A stretch of DNA of 64,000 nucleotides, taken from positions 806,001-870,000 of the forward strand of contig NZ_JAJVKV010000001.1 of NCBI RefSeq assembly GCF_024198175.1, read 5' to 3'. The notes under the pieces were generated by a model. The model was not told the DNA's origin, searched no databases, and saw only the letters and a program-made list of their open reading frames with translations. Made by a program: the position numbers and the translations under genes. This DNA comes from Pyxidicoccus xibeiensis (lineage in GTDB: Bacteria; Myxococcota; Myxococcia; Myxococcales; Myxococcaceae). Shown piece by piece: positions 7,797-16,900 of the stretch (position 1 is its first letter; each line of letters opens with the position of its first letter).

Positions 7797-8942
7797 ATGA
7801 GCATCTCCCGCACCGGCCTGGAGTCGCTGCCCGTCCCCCGAGGGGAGGACGTGCGCGAGCGCGTCGCCGCCATCGAGGTGTTGTCGCCTCGCGAAATCGA
7901 CGCGCGCCTGACGGACCTGGGCTACCGCGGGCAGGACGAGGCGCGCCGCGCGGCCTCGGTGCTCGCGTACCGCCACGTGCGCCGCATCCGCCGCCTCTAC
8001 CTCGAGGGGCTCGCCCCCGAGCCGGGCGTGCGGGAGAACTGCATGTTCCTGGGCCCCACCGGCTCCGGGAAGACGTTCCTCGTGGAGCTGCTGTTCCGCG
8101 AAATCCTCGCCGTGCCCACCGTGCTGGCGGACGCCACCCAATTCTCCGAGACGGGCTACGTGGGCGACGACGTCAACACGCTGCTGTCGCGCCTCTATGA
8201 AGTCGCGGACAAGGATGCCGACTGGGCCGCCTGCGGCGTCATCTGCATGGACGAGTTCGACAAGCTCGCCACCAGCCGCTCCGACAGCCGCTTCGCCGGG
8301 CAGCAGACCACCAAGGACGTCAGCGGCTTCGGCGTGCAGCGCAGCCTGCTGCACCTGCTCTCCGCCGGCCACGCGGACTTCCCCGCGGACTTCGGCTTCA
8401 CCAGCCGCATGCAGCCGGAGAGCATGGACCTGGCCTGTGTGACGTTCATCGCCTGCGGGGCCTTCAGCGGCCTGCGCGCCACGGCGGAGGGCATGGCCCG
8501 CGGCGAGCGGCTGGGCTTCGGCCGCGAGCCGCGCCCCTTCCAGGAGGAGGCCATCGCCTCGCGGGTGACGCAGGAGCAGCTCGAGCAGACCACCGCCTTC
8601 GCCCGCTACGGCTTCATCCCGGAGCTCATCGGCCGCTTCAACCGCCTGGTCTCCTTCGCGCCGCTGGACGCCGCCACGCTGGGTGACATCCTCCAGCACA
8701 ACGTGCTGCGCGTGTACGAGCGCGAGTTCGAGCAGGAGGGCCTGCGCCTGGTGGTGGACGCCGCCGTGCGCGAGCACGTGGTGGCCCGGGCCCTCAAGCG
8801 CGAGACGGGCGCGCGCGGCCTGCGCACCACCCTGGCCCCCCTGCTGGAGGGCGCCGCCTACGAGCACTTCGGCCGTCCGGGCGCCACCGGCACCGTGCGC
8901 CTGACGCTGGAGGGCGACGCGGTGAAGGTGCTCACGGAATAG
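7797..8942 (+). CDS. ClpX-like AAA+ ATPase lacking the zinc-binding domain
   Basis: The 381-residue AAA+ protein follows the ClpX ATPase core: Walker A GPTGSGKT (86-93), pore-loop 1 GYVGDDV (120-126, ClpX GYVG), Walker B ICMDEFDK (149-156), 'FARYGFIPELIGRFNRLV' (the ClpX FGLIPEFIGR element) and sensor 2 (ETGARGLRT near 340). It has no N-terminal C4 zinc domain. The Lys/Arg-rich loop and the IGF loop that docks ClpP are not recognisable; the corresponding region is shortened and reads 'RVTQEQLEQTTAFARYG'. I infer an unfoldase or remodeller that works without ClpP or with another partner. The start is the ATG at 7797, with GGAG 12 bases upstream. It is monocistronic. Confidence 0.8.
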   Translation: MSISRTGLESLPVPRGEDVRERVAAIEVLSPREIDARLTDLGYRGQDEARRAASVLAYRHVRRIRRLYLEGLAPEPGVRENCMFLGPTGSGKTFLVELLFREILAVPTVLADATQFSETGYVGDDVNTLLSRLYEVADKDADWAACGVICMDEFDKLATSRSDSRFAGQQTTKDVSGFGVQRSLLHLLSAGHADFPADFGFTSRMQPESMDLACVTFIACGAFSGLRATAEGMARGERLGFGREPRPFQEEAIASRVTQEQLEQTTAFARYGFIPELIGRFNRLVSFAPLDAATLGDILQHNVLRVYEREFEQEGLRLVVDAAVREHVVARALKRETGARGLRTTLAPLLEGAAYEHFGRPGATGTVRLTLEGDAVKVLTE

Positions 8943-9080
8943 TCCCCCACGCAGAGGGGCCGGCGCGGCGAGGGGGAGCCAGCGGCCTCCCTGTCACACC
9001 GGGTGGGCAGGCCCGCAAGTCACCGGGCGCGTGCACGCCTTACGGTTTCCAGAAGGGATGGAAGCCGGAGGACAGCACAC

Positions 9081-9461
9081 ATGCACCACACTCGTGAGAT
9101 TCCCCGGGAGGGCTGGGCCGACTACCTCGCCCTGCTGAGCAGCCTGGAGCGCGACCACTGGGTCCGCATCGAGTCGGAGAGCCTCGAGACGGGGGACCAG
9201 CCCGTCGCGAGCCGCCTGCCGCTCGTGGAGATTGCGCTGGAGGAGAAGGGCTCCGACACGGGCGCCCTCGAAATCATCGTCGGCCGGCCGGGCGACGAGC
9301 TCACCCACCGCATCCTGAAGCCGGACCACATCTACGCCGACGAGAGCGAGAGCGGCGAGCTGGAGTGCCTCGACATCGAGGATGCGGAGCACGGCAAGAC
9401 GCTCATCTTCTTCGAGCCCTCGCAGCAGAGCGAGGAGCAGGGCGCGGGCGCGCCGATGTAG
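9081..9461 (+). CDS. DUF5335 family protein
   Basis: The 126-residue acidic cytoplasmic protein begins with the DUF5335 signature ('REIPREGWADYLALLS', 'WVRIES') and keeps the family's alternating strand pattern: 'VASRLPLVEIAL', then 'ALEIIVGRPGDELTHRI', ending in 'DIEDAEHGKTLIFFEPS'. The family has no known function; members are small beta-rich proteins often found near stress or redox genes. The start is the ATG at 9081, with GGAGG nine bases upstream. It is convergent with the M57 protease gene and shares a hairpin terminator with it. Confidence 0.75.
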   Translation: MHHTREIPREGWADYLALLSSLERDHWVRIESESLETGDQPVASRLPLVEIALEEKGSDTGALEIIVGRPGDELTHRILKPDHIYADESESGELECLDIEDAEHGKTLIFFEPSQQSEEQGAGAPM

Positions 9462-9470
9462 AAACGACGA

Positions 9471-9512
9471 GACCGGAAGGCGCCCCCTCGAAAGAAGAGG
9501 AGCCCTCCGGTC
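9471..9512. terminator. Shared terminator hairpin between convergent genes
   Basis: GACCGGA (9471-9477) pairs with TCCGGTC (9506-9512). An inner CCTC/GAGG stem closes a GAAAGAA-type loop. It lies between the stops of the DUF5335 gene (plus) and the M57 protease gene (minus), so it may serve both. The plus strand continues with GGGTTGT. Confidence 0.5.
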
Positions 9513-9574
9513 CGGGTTGTCGCGTCCCGCCGCGGCTCACGCGGCGGCGGGGGCGTCAGCCGTGTGCAGCGGGA

Positions 9575-10387
9575 TTACGGGTACAGCGCGCGAGCGCCCG
9601 TGCGGTCCAGGCTGGTGAGGACCAGGTCGCCCGTCTGCGTGCCGTTGCACTGGGGGTAGTGCATGACCGAGGCGCGGTCATACGAGGTCAGCGCGCGCCA
9701 GTTGGCGTCCTCGTAGCAGCCGCTCGCCGTGGAGCGGGTGTGCTCGTGACGCAGGCCGAGCACGTGGCCCAGCTCGTGGCGCAGCACGCCCGTCAGCGAC
9801 CAGGAGCCGCCACCGCCGAAGGCGCTGGTGGAGATGAGGATGTTGCGGCCCGAGCGAGCGGAGTTCGGGAAGAACGCGCGCGCCACGTAGGACGTGGTGG
9901 AGGTCTGGCGCACGTCGAACAGCACGCCCGCCTGCGACGCCGTGCAGCTGCCGTCGTAGGTGGTGCTGTGGACGAAGTTCACGTTCGCCGTGCCCTCCCA
10001 GGCCGCCGTCGCGCTGTTCATCGCGCTGACCACGGTGCTGTAGCGGCTGCCGAAGCTGCTGCTGCTCACGCAGTAGGTCAGGTTGCGGGCCTGCGTGGCG
10101 GTCCACTTCACGTCGCGGCCGCTGAGGTAGTACACGGCCAGGCCGCCCTCGCTGCTGCCCGTCTCGGTGGCGATGTTCTCGTCAAAGAACGCCTTCAGCT
10201 CCTCCTTCGAATCGAAGGCGAGGTCGCCGTCGATGATGAACTTGCCCTCTTCATCCTGGTAGGCGTTCGCCTGGAACTCCTCCCACGACATCGTCGGGGC
10301 GGAGGTCTCGGAGGCCTCGGGGCCACCGCAAGCAGTACCGAGAAGAGCAACACCAGCCATCAGCGCAATCGAACGGAACTTGAGCAT
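9575..10387 (-). CDS. M57 family (HEIGH) metallopeptidase, lipoprotein
   Basis: The 270-residue secreted zinc protease has a signal peptide with lipobox (LLGTAC near residue 20). A short pro-region contains 'MSWEEFQANAYQDEEGKFI', and the catalytic domain has the metzincin zinc motif HELGHVLGLRHEH (about 206-218) and a Met-turn segment SVMHYP (near 241). This layout is that of peptidase family M57, whose founding member is a Myxococcus protein. I infer extracellular or surface proteolysis, relevant to a predatory lifestyle. The start is the ATG at 10387, with GAGG ten bases upstream. The upstream region carries a 10-bp inverted repeat described separately. Confidence 0.88.
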   Translation of the reverse strand: MLKFRSIALMAGVALLGTACGGPEASETSAPTMSWEEFQANAYQDEEGKFIIDGDLAFDSKEELKAFFDENIATETGSSEGGLAVYYLSGRDVKWTATQARNLTYCVSSSSFGSRYSTVVSAMNSATAAWEGTANVNFVHSTTYDGSCTASQAGVLFDVRQTSTTSYVARAFFPNSARSGRNILISTSAFGGGGSWSLTGVLRHELGHVLGLRHEHTRSTASGCYEDANWRALTSYDRASVMHYPQCNGTQTGDLVLTSLDRTGARALYP

Positions 10388-10563
10388 CGGGAGTTTCCTC
10401 TGACGTCAAACGCGGGGGACGCACCGTCCGCCTGGCTCGCACCAGCCGCGGCACGGTACGCCCCGGCCATGAGCAACGTCCGGGCCAACCCGGGCCCCAG
10501 AGGGAGTAAAAACGGAATTCGCTGCTTACCTGGACTGCCTGCGCTCCAGCCCGAATCCGGCCA

Positions 10564-10594
10564 TTGTAAACGCTCCTGACAGTCGCGTTTACAA
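10564..10594. promoter_or_regulatory. 10-bp perfect inverted repeat (candidate operator)
   Basis: TTGTAAACGC (10564-10573) and GCGTTTACAA (10585-10594) are perfect complements separated by 11 bases, so arm centres are 21 bases apart, two helical turns. It lies in the 498-base divergent region between the M57 protease and phospholipase D genes, 177 bases from the former's start codon. The A/T-rich arms stand out in this G+C-rich DNA. The right arm runs into a repeat of AAACGCTC. I see no gene in this gap. Confidence 0.45.
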
Positions 10595-10885
10595 ACGCTC
10601 GGAAGCACTCGGGAATCGCCCCTGACAGGAAAGTGTCCCGCAAACGGACAGCGGTGTCTTTTTATCGGTCACCTGTCCTGGGGTCTCAGGAGGCCTCGAG
10701 CAGGGCCCGCTGGACGCACGCGCTCGGACAGTGTGGGTCGGCCAGGATGCCTTCACAGCCACGCTGCGTCAATCCCACCGACGCACCGCGCCTGGAATGT
10801 TCCTGAAGTCAGCGCAGCGCGGCATGTGGCGGGAAGGGGCGCGCTGTCGTCCGCGTCCTGGCGCGCTATAGGCGGAGGCGGGGAC

Positions 10886-12358
10886 GTGCCCCTGCTCATG
10901 GAACTGCTCGAACTTCCCGCCTGGCTGGAGACCGCGTGGCCGCACCTGGTGGCGGTGCTGACGGTGCTGGTCAGCGTGCTGGCCAGCGCGCATGCGGTGC
11001 TGCACAAGCGGGACGTGCGGGCGGCGGCGGGCTGGGTGGGGGTGGCGTGGCTGGTGCCGGTGCTGGGCGCGGTGCTCTACCTGCTGCTGGGCATCAACCG
11101 CATCCGCCGCCGGGCGCGCTCGCTGTCGCTGCGGCTGGAGCATGGCCGCTTCCCGCCGTCGCCGGGCGTGGCGCCCCTGGGGGCGGAGGCGCTGGGCGCC
11201 TCGAGGCCCGAGGCCGCGCACCTGGCCCCGCTCGTCCGGCTGGCGGATGCAGTGGTGCGCCGGCCGCTCCTGCCGGGCAACCGCGTCACGGTGCTGGAGT
11301 CCCGGACGAATGCGTACCCGGCCATGCTGGAGGCGATTGACGGGGCGCGCACGTCGCTGGCGCTGTGCAGCTACATCTTCGACAACGACTCAGCGGGCCG
11401 GCGCTTCGTGGAGGCGCTGGACTCGGCGGTGAAGCGGGGCGTGGAGGTGCGGGTGCTGGTGGACGCGGTGGGCGCGCGCTACACGTGGCCGCCCATCATG
11501 GGCCGGCTCAAGCGCGCGGGCATCCGGGCCGCGCGCTTCCTGCCCTCGCTGATGCCCTACCGGCTCCCTGTCGCCAACCTGCGCAACCACCGCAAGCTGC
11601 TGGTGGTGGATGGGCGGGTGGGCTTCACCGGCGGCATGAACATCCGCAAGCACTTCTGGCCCGGAGAACACGCCGCCCGCGACTTGCACTTCCGGCTGGA
11701 GGGCCCGGTGGTGGGGCAGTTGCAGGAGACGTTCGCCGAGGACTGGGCCTTCACCACGCGCGAGCGGCTGTCCGGCGACGCGTGGTTCCCGGCGCTGGCC
11801 CCGGCCGGCCCGGCGCTGGCGCGGGGCATCGCCGACGGGCCGGACGAGGACTTCGAGACGCTGCGCACGGTGCTGCTGGGCGCGCTGGCGACGGCGCGCA
11901 CGTCGGTGCGCATCGTCACCCCCTACTTCTTGCCGGACGCGACGCTCATCACCGCGCTGGGCGTGGCGGCGCTGCGCGGGGTGCGGGTGGACATCCTGCT
12001 GCCCGAGCGCGGCAACCTGCCGGTGGTGCAGTGGGCCAGCACCGCGCAGCTGTGGCAGGTGCTGCGGCCCGGCTGCCGCGTCTTCCTCAGCGCGCCCCCG
12101 TTCGACCACGCCAAGCTGATGGTGGTGGACGGCGCATGGTCGCTCATCGGCTCGTCCAACTGGGACCCGCGCTCGCTGCGGCTCAACTTCGAGTTCGACG
12201 TGGAGTGCTACGACGCGGCGCTGGCCCGCGGCCTGGACGCCGTGGTGGAGGAGCGCCTGAAGCAGGCGCGTCCCCTCACCCTGGAGCAGGTGGATGCCCG
12301 CTCCCTGCCCGTGCGCCTGCGCGACGGGCTGGCGCGGCTGTTGTCGCCGTACCTCTAG
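10886..12358 (+). CDS. cls: Cardiolipin synthase-type phospholipase D
   Basis: The 490-residue membrane enzyme has an N-terminal PLDc_N region with two membrane helices (about 15-70) and two phosphatidyltransferase domains with HKD motifs: 'HRKLLVVDGRVGFTGGMNI' (near 235) and 'DHAKLMVVDGAWSLIGSSN' (near 408). This is the architecture of bacterial ClsA, which condenses two phosphatidylglycerol molecules into cardiolipin and glycerol. I prefer the GTG at 10886 because GGAGG lies seven bases upstream; an ATG at 10898 is the alternative. The stop overlaps the stop of the convergent MBL-fold gene in the palindrome CTAG, leaving no room for a terminator between them. Confidence 0.88.
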   Translation: MPLLMELLELPAWLETAWPHLVAVLTVLVSVLASAHAVLHKRDVRAAAGWVGVAWLVPVLGAVLYLLLGINRIRRRARSLSLRLEHGRFPPSPGVAPLGAEALGASRPEAAHLAPLVRLADAVVRRPLLPGNRVTVLESRTNAYPAMLEAIDGARTSLALCSYIFDNDSAGRRFVEALDSAVKRGVEVRVLVDAVGARYTWPPIMGRLKRAGIRAARFLPSLMPYRLPVANLRNHRKLLVVDGRVGFTGGMNIRKHFWPGEHAARDLHFRLEGPVVGQLQETFAEDWAFTTRERLSGDAWFPALAPAGPALARGIADGPDEDFETLRTVLLGALATARTSVRIVTPYFLPDATLITALGVAALRGVRVDILLPERGNLPVVQWASTAQLWQVLRPGCRVFLSAPPFDHAKLMVVDGAWSLIGSSNWDPRSLRLNFEFDVECYDAALARGLDAVVEERLKQARPLTLEQVDARSLPVRLRDGLARLLSPYL

Positions 12359-13749
12359 AGGAGCGCGCGGCGCACCCGCCAGAAGGTCTCCTTCGCGGTG
12401 CGGAAGGCCGCCGAGTCCGCCGGCAGCAGCGTGCGCAAGAGCTCCGCGGACTGCGTCTGGAGCGGCCGCACGCAGTGGGCCTCCACCTGGGTGCGCAGGA
12501 AGCCCACCGGGTCCCGGCCCCGGTAGTCGGCGAAGTACGTCTTCAGCTCGTTGCGCGTGCGGGCCTTGCCGTTGTCCGCGTACTTGGCGACGTACGGGCT
12601 GAAGTCCGGGTACAGCTTCCCCTCGCCGAAGTCGCCGTGCAGCGTCGTCTTCATGAAGTTGCCGATGAGCAGGTCATCGAAGACCTGGTAGCGCACGGCC
12701 GTCATCAGCGAGTTGCGCGGCGCCTCGAAGGTGATGCCCCGGCGGAAGCGGCGGCGGTGGAACTCGATGACGTGGTCCTGTCCGCCCACGCGGAAGCGGA
12801 GGAAGTCGAGCGCGCTGCCCAGGTGCTCGATGGAGGTGAAGTAGTCGCGCAGCGCCTTCGCCTCGTCCGCCTCCAAGAGCTCGCTCCAGTCGTCGCCGAA
12901 TTCCTTCGGGTCCACCGGGCGCAGGGCGCGCTCCTTCGGGCGGATGAGCTCGGTGCTGTCCTTGAGGAAGTCCTGCTGGATGAAGGCGGGCAGGAGCGCG
13001 CAGGACTGGGACTCGAAGCCCTTGGCGTAGTCCTCCAGCGTGGTGGTGTACTCGGAGGCCCAGACGCTGTCGGCGCGCTGGTACTTGTGCATGGAGCTGA
13101 AGGGCACGAAGTAGCGGGCGCCGTAGAACTCCGCCTGGCGGGCGATGGTGCGGCCCACCGGGTTCTTCGCCGCGGCGTAGGGCGGTATGCGCTGCCCGTC
13201 CTCGGTGAAGTAGTTGATCATGTCCGCGTCGCCGTAGCCGGACAGGGCCAGCAGGTACGACTCCTTGTAGCCCCGGACGATGTTGCGCACGTAGCGGCCC
13301 CAGCCGCGGTCCCCGGCGTCATTGAGGTTGATGAGCAGCCGCCCGCCCACGTCCACCAGCAGCACCGCGTCCTGGTTCATGTCCGGCAGGCACATGACGC
13401 GGATGCGCGAGGACAGCTGCGTCCACACGCGGTCCATCAGCACATGGACGTTGAAGCCCTGCCCGCGCAGGTCGTCCCGGATGCGGTTGCCGAAGTGGTT
13501 GGGCACCAGCAGCGTGCTCGAGCGCAGCTTCTCCAGCGACTCCACGCTCAGGTGGTCCGGGTGGCCGTGAGACAGCCACACGTACTGGCACCGCTGGATG
13601 GCGTCGCGCTGGGCCTCGGGCACCTCGTGCGACAGGGTCCAGCTTCCGAAGTACGCCCCGCCGTCCGTCCACGGGTCCGTTACGAGGACCGGACCGTCGT
13701 CATGGCAGATGAGTGTGGCATTCCCAATGGTCTCGAAACCCAGTTCCAT
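12355..13749 (-). CDS. MBL-fold metallo-hydrolase resembling the hydrolase part of CMAH-type proteins
   Basis: The 464-residue cytoplasmic protein has a metallo-beta-lactamase fold. The metal motif is 'WLSHGHPDHLSVESLEKLRS' (about 57-75), preceded by 'ATLICHDDGPVLVTDPW' and followed by 'DMNQDAVLLVDVGGRLLINL'. This order and spacing recall the hydrolase-like part of CMP-N-acetylneuraminate hydroxylases and related UlaG-like proteins. There is no Rieske iron-sulphur domain, so sialic-acid hydroxylation itself is unlikely. The C-terminal 200 residues are specific to the family. The start is the ATG at 13749, with GAGGGGGAAG shortly upstream. It is co-oriented with and downstream of the topoisomerase-helicase gene, 231 bases away behind a hairpin. 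Confidence 0.7.
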   Translation of the reverse strand: MELGFETIGNATLICHDDGPVLVTDPWTDGGAYFGSWTLSHEVPEAQRDAIQRCQYVWLSHGHPDHLSVESLEKLRSSTLLVPNHFGNRIRDDLRGQGFNVHVLMDRVWTQLSSRIRVMCLPDMNQDAVLLVDVGGRLLINLNDAGDRGWGRYVRNIVRGYKESYLLALSGYGDADMINYFTEDGQRIPPYAAAKNPVGRTIARQAEFYGARYFVPFSSMHKYQRADSVWASEYTTTLEDYAKGFESQSCALLPAFIQQDFLKDSTELIRPKERALRPVDPKEFGDDWSELLEADEAKALRDYFTSIEHLGSALDFLRFRVGGQDHVIEFHRRRFRRGITFEAPRNSLMTAVRYQVFDDLLIGNFMKTTLHGDFGEGKLYPDFSPYVAKYADNGKARTRNELKTYFADYRGRDPVGFLRTQVEAHCVRPLQTQSAELLRTLLPADSAAFRTAKETFWRVRRALL

Positions 13750-13945
13750 CTCGCGCTTCCCCCTCGCCCGTCGCCAGCTCCCATGCGCTGGATGGGCCGA
13801 AAGGTGACGCGGTGCCACTGCCGGGCACACTGCCCCACCGTGCAGAGAAAACCTCTTCCCGCCTGGCAGGCTGCCCTCCGCCCCTGCGGCCATGAAGAAG
13901 TCTGCCCCTCGTGGCACCCGCACGCCCCGCGGGGGCGCACGAAAG

Positions 13946-13974
13946 GGCCAGGAAGGGAGAAGTCCTTCCTGGCC
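13946..13974 (-). terminator. Terminator after the topoisomerase-RecQ gene
   Basis: A perfect 11-bp stem (13946-13956 with 13964-13974) and a seven-base loop start six bases past the stop codon. On the minus strand the stem is followed by CTTTCG. Confidence 0.65.
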
Positions 13975-13979
13975 GTGCT

Positions 13980-16900
13980 TCAGCGGCCCGAGATGATGGA
14001 GAGAATCTGCGTGCCGTAGCGCTCGGTGAGCGCGGGGCCCACGCCGTGAATGGCCATCAGCTCCGCGCCGCTCTCCGGCCGCGCCATGGCGATGGCCCCC
14101 AGCACCCGGTCCGTGAGGATGCGGAACGCGGGCACCTTGCGCTTGCGCGCCTCCGCGAGCCGCCACGCCTTGAGCGCCTCCACCAGCTTCGGCGACGCCT
14201 CCGCCCCGTCCGAGTCGCTCAGCACCGCGCGCCGGGCCCGTCCCGAGCCGGTGGGGGCCGGTGCGTCGTCGTACACCACGTCCGTGCGCCCGCTCCGGGC
14301 CGCGCCGCCGGCGCGGGAGGCATTCCAGGAGGAGCGGGACGCCTCGGCCTCCGCCGGCGCATTCGCGCGCCAGTGCCGGGGCCTGTCCCCGCCCTCCGGC
14401 TCCGCGCCCCGGGCCGAGCGCTTGCGGGAGGGGCGCTTCGCCCCCTTCCCGGCCTCGGAGCCCTTGCCGCGCTTGCGCTTCGGCGCCTTCTCCAGGGCCA
14501 GGGGCAGGACGACGTGCCGCGGGTCCACGACCTGGGTGCGCCGGCCCTCCTCCGTGAGGGACAGGCGCTGGAAGGTGATGACCTGGCCGTCCTTGTCGAA
14601 CGAGTCCTCGTCCAGCCGCGCCAGCCCCGCGCGCACCAGGCCGCCCGCGAGCCGCTCGAAGTCGCGGCGCGGCAGGGACTCGCCGAACAGCTCGCGGTGG
14701 AGCCGGCCCATGGCCTGCCCGTCGCGCTCGCGCAGCGACTCCAGGATGCGCTCCAGGAAGTGCCGCTCGGCGGAGGTGGGCTCGGCGAAGCGCAGCGTGG
14801 CGCAGGACTCGGGGGCACAGACGTCGCACAGGCCGCACGGCTCGCCGGAGTCCTGCACGTCGCCGAAGTGCGCCACCAGCTGCTTCATGCGGCAGCCATG
14901 GGCCTCCGCGTAGCGCCCCATCTGCTCCAGGTGCAGCAGCTTGCGGTCCCGCTGCGCGCTGTACGAGGCCATCCACCCGGGCTTGCCGCGCGCCACCGTC
15001 TCTTCCGGCGTCATCACCACGCCGCCGTGAATCCAGAGCTGCTCCAGCGCCTTGTCGAACACCTCCGGGTCCCCGCGCACGCGCCCCTGGAGGACCACCT
15101 TGGGCTCCAGCTGCACGCCGGTGGCGTGGAACAGCCGCTCCAGCACCTGTGTCTCGGGGTAGTCGCGGCGGTGGAAGAACTCGTGCGTGCGCCGGTCGAT
15201 GTACGAGTGCAGCAGCACCGCGCGCGAGGGCTTGCCGTCCCGGCCCGCGCGGCCCAGCTCCTGGTAGTAGCCCTCCAGGCTCGCCGGCAGCGCGGCGTGG
15301 ATGACGGTGCGCACGTCCGGCTTGTCGATGCCCATGCCGAACGCGGTGGTGGCGACGATGACGTCGAGCGCGCCCCGGAGGAACTCGGCCTGCACCCGGT
15401 CCCGCTCCGCGGGCTGGAGGCCGGCGTGGTAGGCGGCCGAGGGGAACTCGTCCGCGAGCAGGTCCGCGAACTGCTCGGCGTGCTTGCGCGTGGCGGCGTA
15501 GACGATGGCGGGCCGGTTCTCCTCGTCCTGGAGGAGGGAGCGGATGGCGTCACCCCGCGCGCTGGGGTTCAGCTCGCGCACCTCGATGGCGATGTTGGTG
15601 CGGCGGAAGCCGTGGATGAAGGTGCGCGCCTTGCCGCCGTGCCCGTGCAGGCCGAGCTGCTGGACGATGTCGCGCTGCACGTCCGGCGTGGCGGTGGCGG
15701 TGAGGGCCACCACGGGCGCGGGGCGCAAGAGGGGCAGCCGGGCGCCGAGCAGCCGGTAGTCCGGACGGAAGTCATGGCCCCACTGGGAGATGCAGTGCGC
15801 CTCGTCGATGGCGATGAGCGCGGGGGTGCGGCGCGCGAGGAACTCCACGAAGCCGGGGACACCGAGCCGCTCGGGCGCGATGAAGAGGAAGTCGAGGCGC
15901 TCCTCGAGGTAGTCGGCGCACACCTGGCGGGAGGTGGCCCTGTCGCGCCCGGAGTGGATGCGGTCCGCCGCGAAGCCGAGCGACTGGAGCCGCGCCACCT
16001 GGTCCTCCATCAGCGCGATGAGCGGGCTGACCACGAGCGTGGTGCCCGCGCGCGCGAGGCCGGGGAGCTGGTAGCAGAGTGACTTGCCCGCGCCGGTGGG
16101 CATGACGAGCAGCAGGTCCTCGCCCGCCGTGGCCGCGCGGCACACGGCCTCCTGGTATGGCCGGAACTCGGAGAAGCCGAAGGCCGCCTTCAACAGGGGA
16201 CGGAGGTTGTCCGGCGGCGTGGGCGCACGGGGCGTCCGCTCCGGCCGCTGCCCCGGAGACATCGCCGTGGAGGCGCGACTGCTGCGGGCCCCGGAGGCCC
16301 GGCCCTGCGTGCCCGCGTTCCACGGCGCAGGGCTTGGTGGGGCGGCAGCCGGAGTCCCCGCGTTCCACGAGGAGGAATCTGCGCTGGTGCTCCGTGAGGC
16401 GGCGCTACCTGCGGTCCCCGTGCTCCACGAAGCCCCTGGAGCCCCCGCCCGGCCCGGCGTCATCACCACCGCCGCATCCGAGAACGCGCTCGAGGCAACC
16501 CGGCGCGGCCCACCCGCGCCTGGAGTCCCTGCCGCGGCTGCGAGAGCACGAGGCGCCCCGGCATCCTGGAACGACGCAGGTGCCGCCTGCACGGGCATCA
16601 TCGGACGTCCCTGCCCCGGAGGTGCCCCCGCGCCTCCTTCCTGCCCTGCCCGGCCGGGCGACATGCGCGTCGCCTCGCCTGGCACGCCCTGCGGCAGCCG
16701 CGATGCCGTGACGCCCGGGCTCGCGGGCCCGTGGCCCACCACCTCGCGGACATAGTCCTCGATGCCCCGGAGGAACTCGTCCAGCTGCCCTTCACCGCGC
16801 TCGATGCGCTGGAGCCACGCTTCCCACTGGCCCGTCATGGCCGGCGTCTTCACGTCCGGGTGCACCACCTGGATGAGGAAGATGCCCTTCTCCGTCGCCT

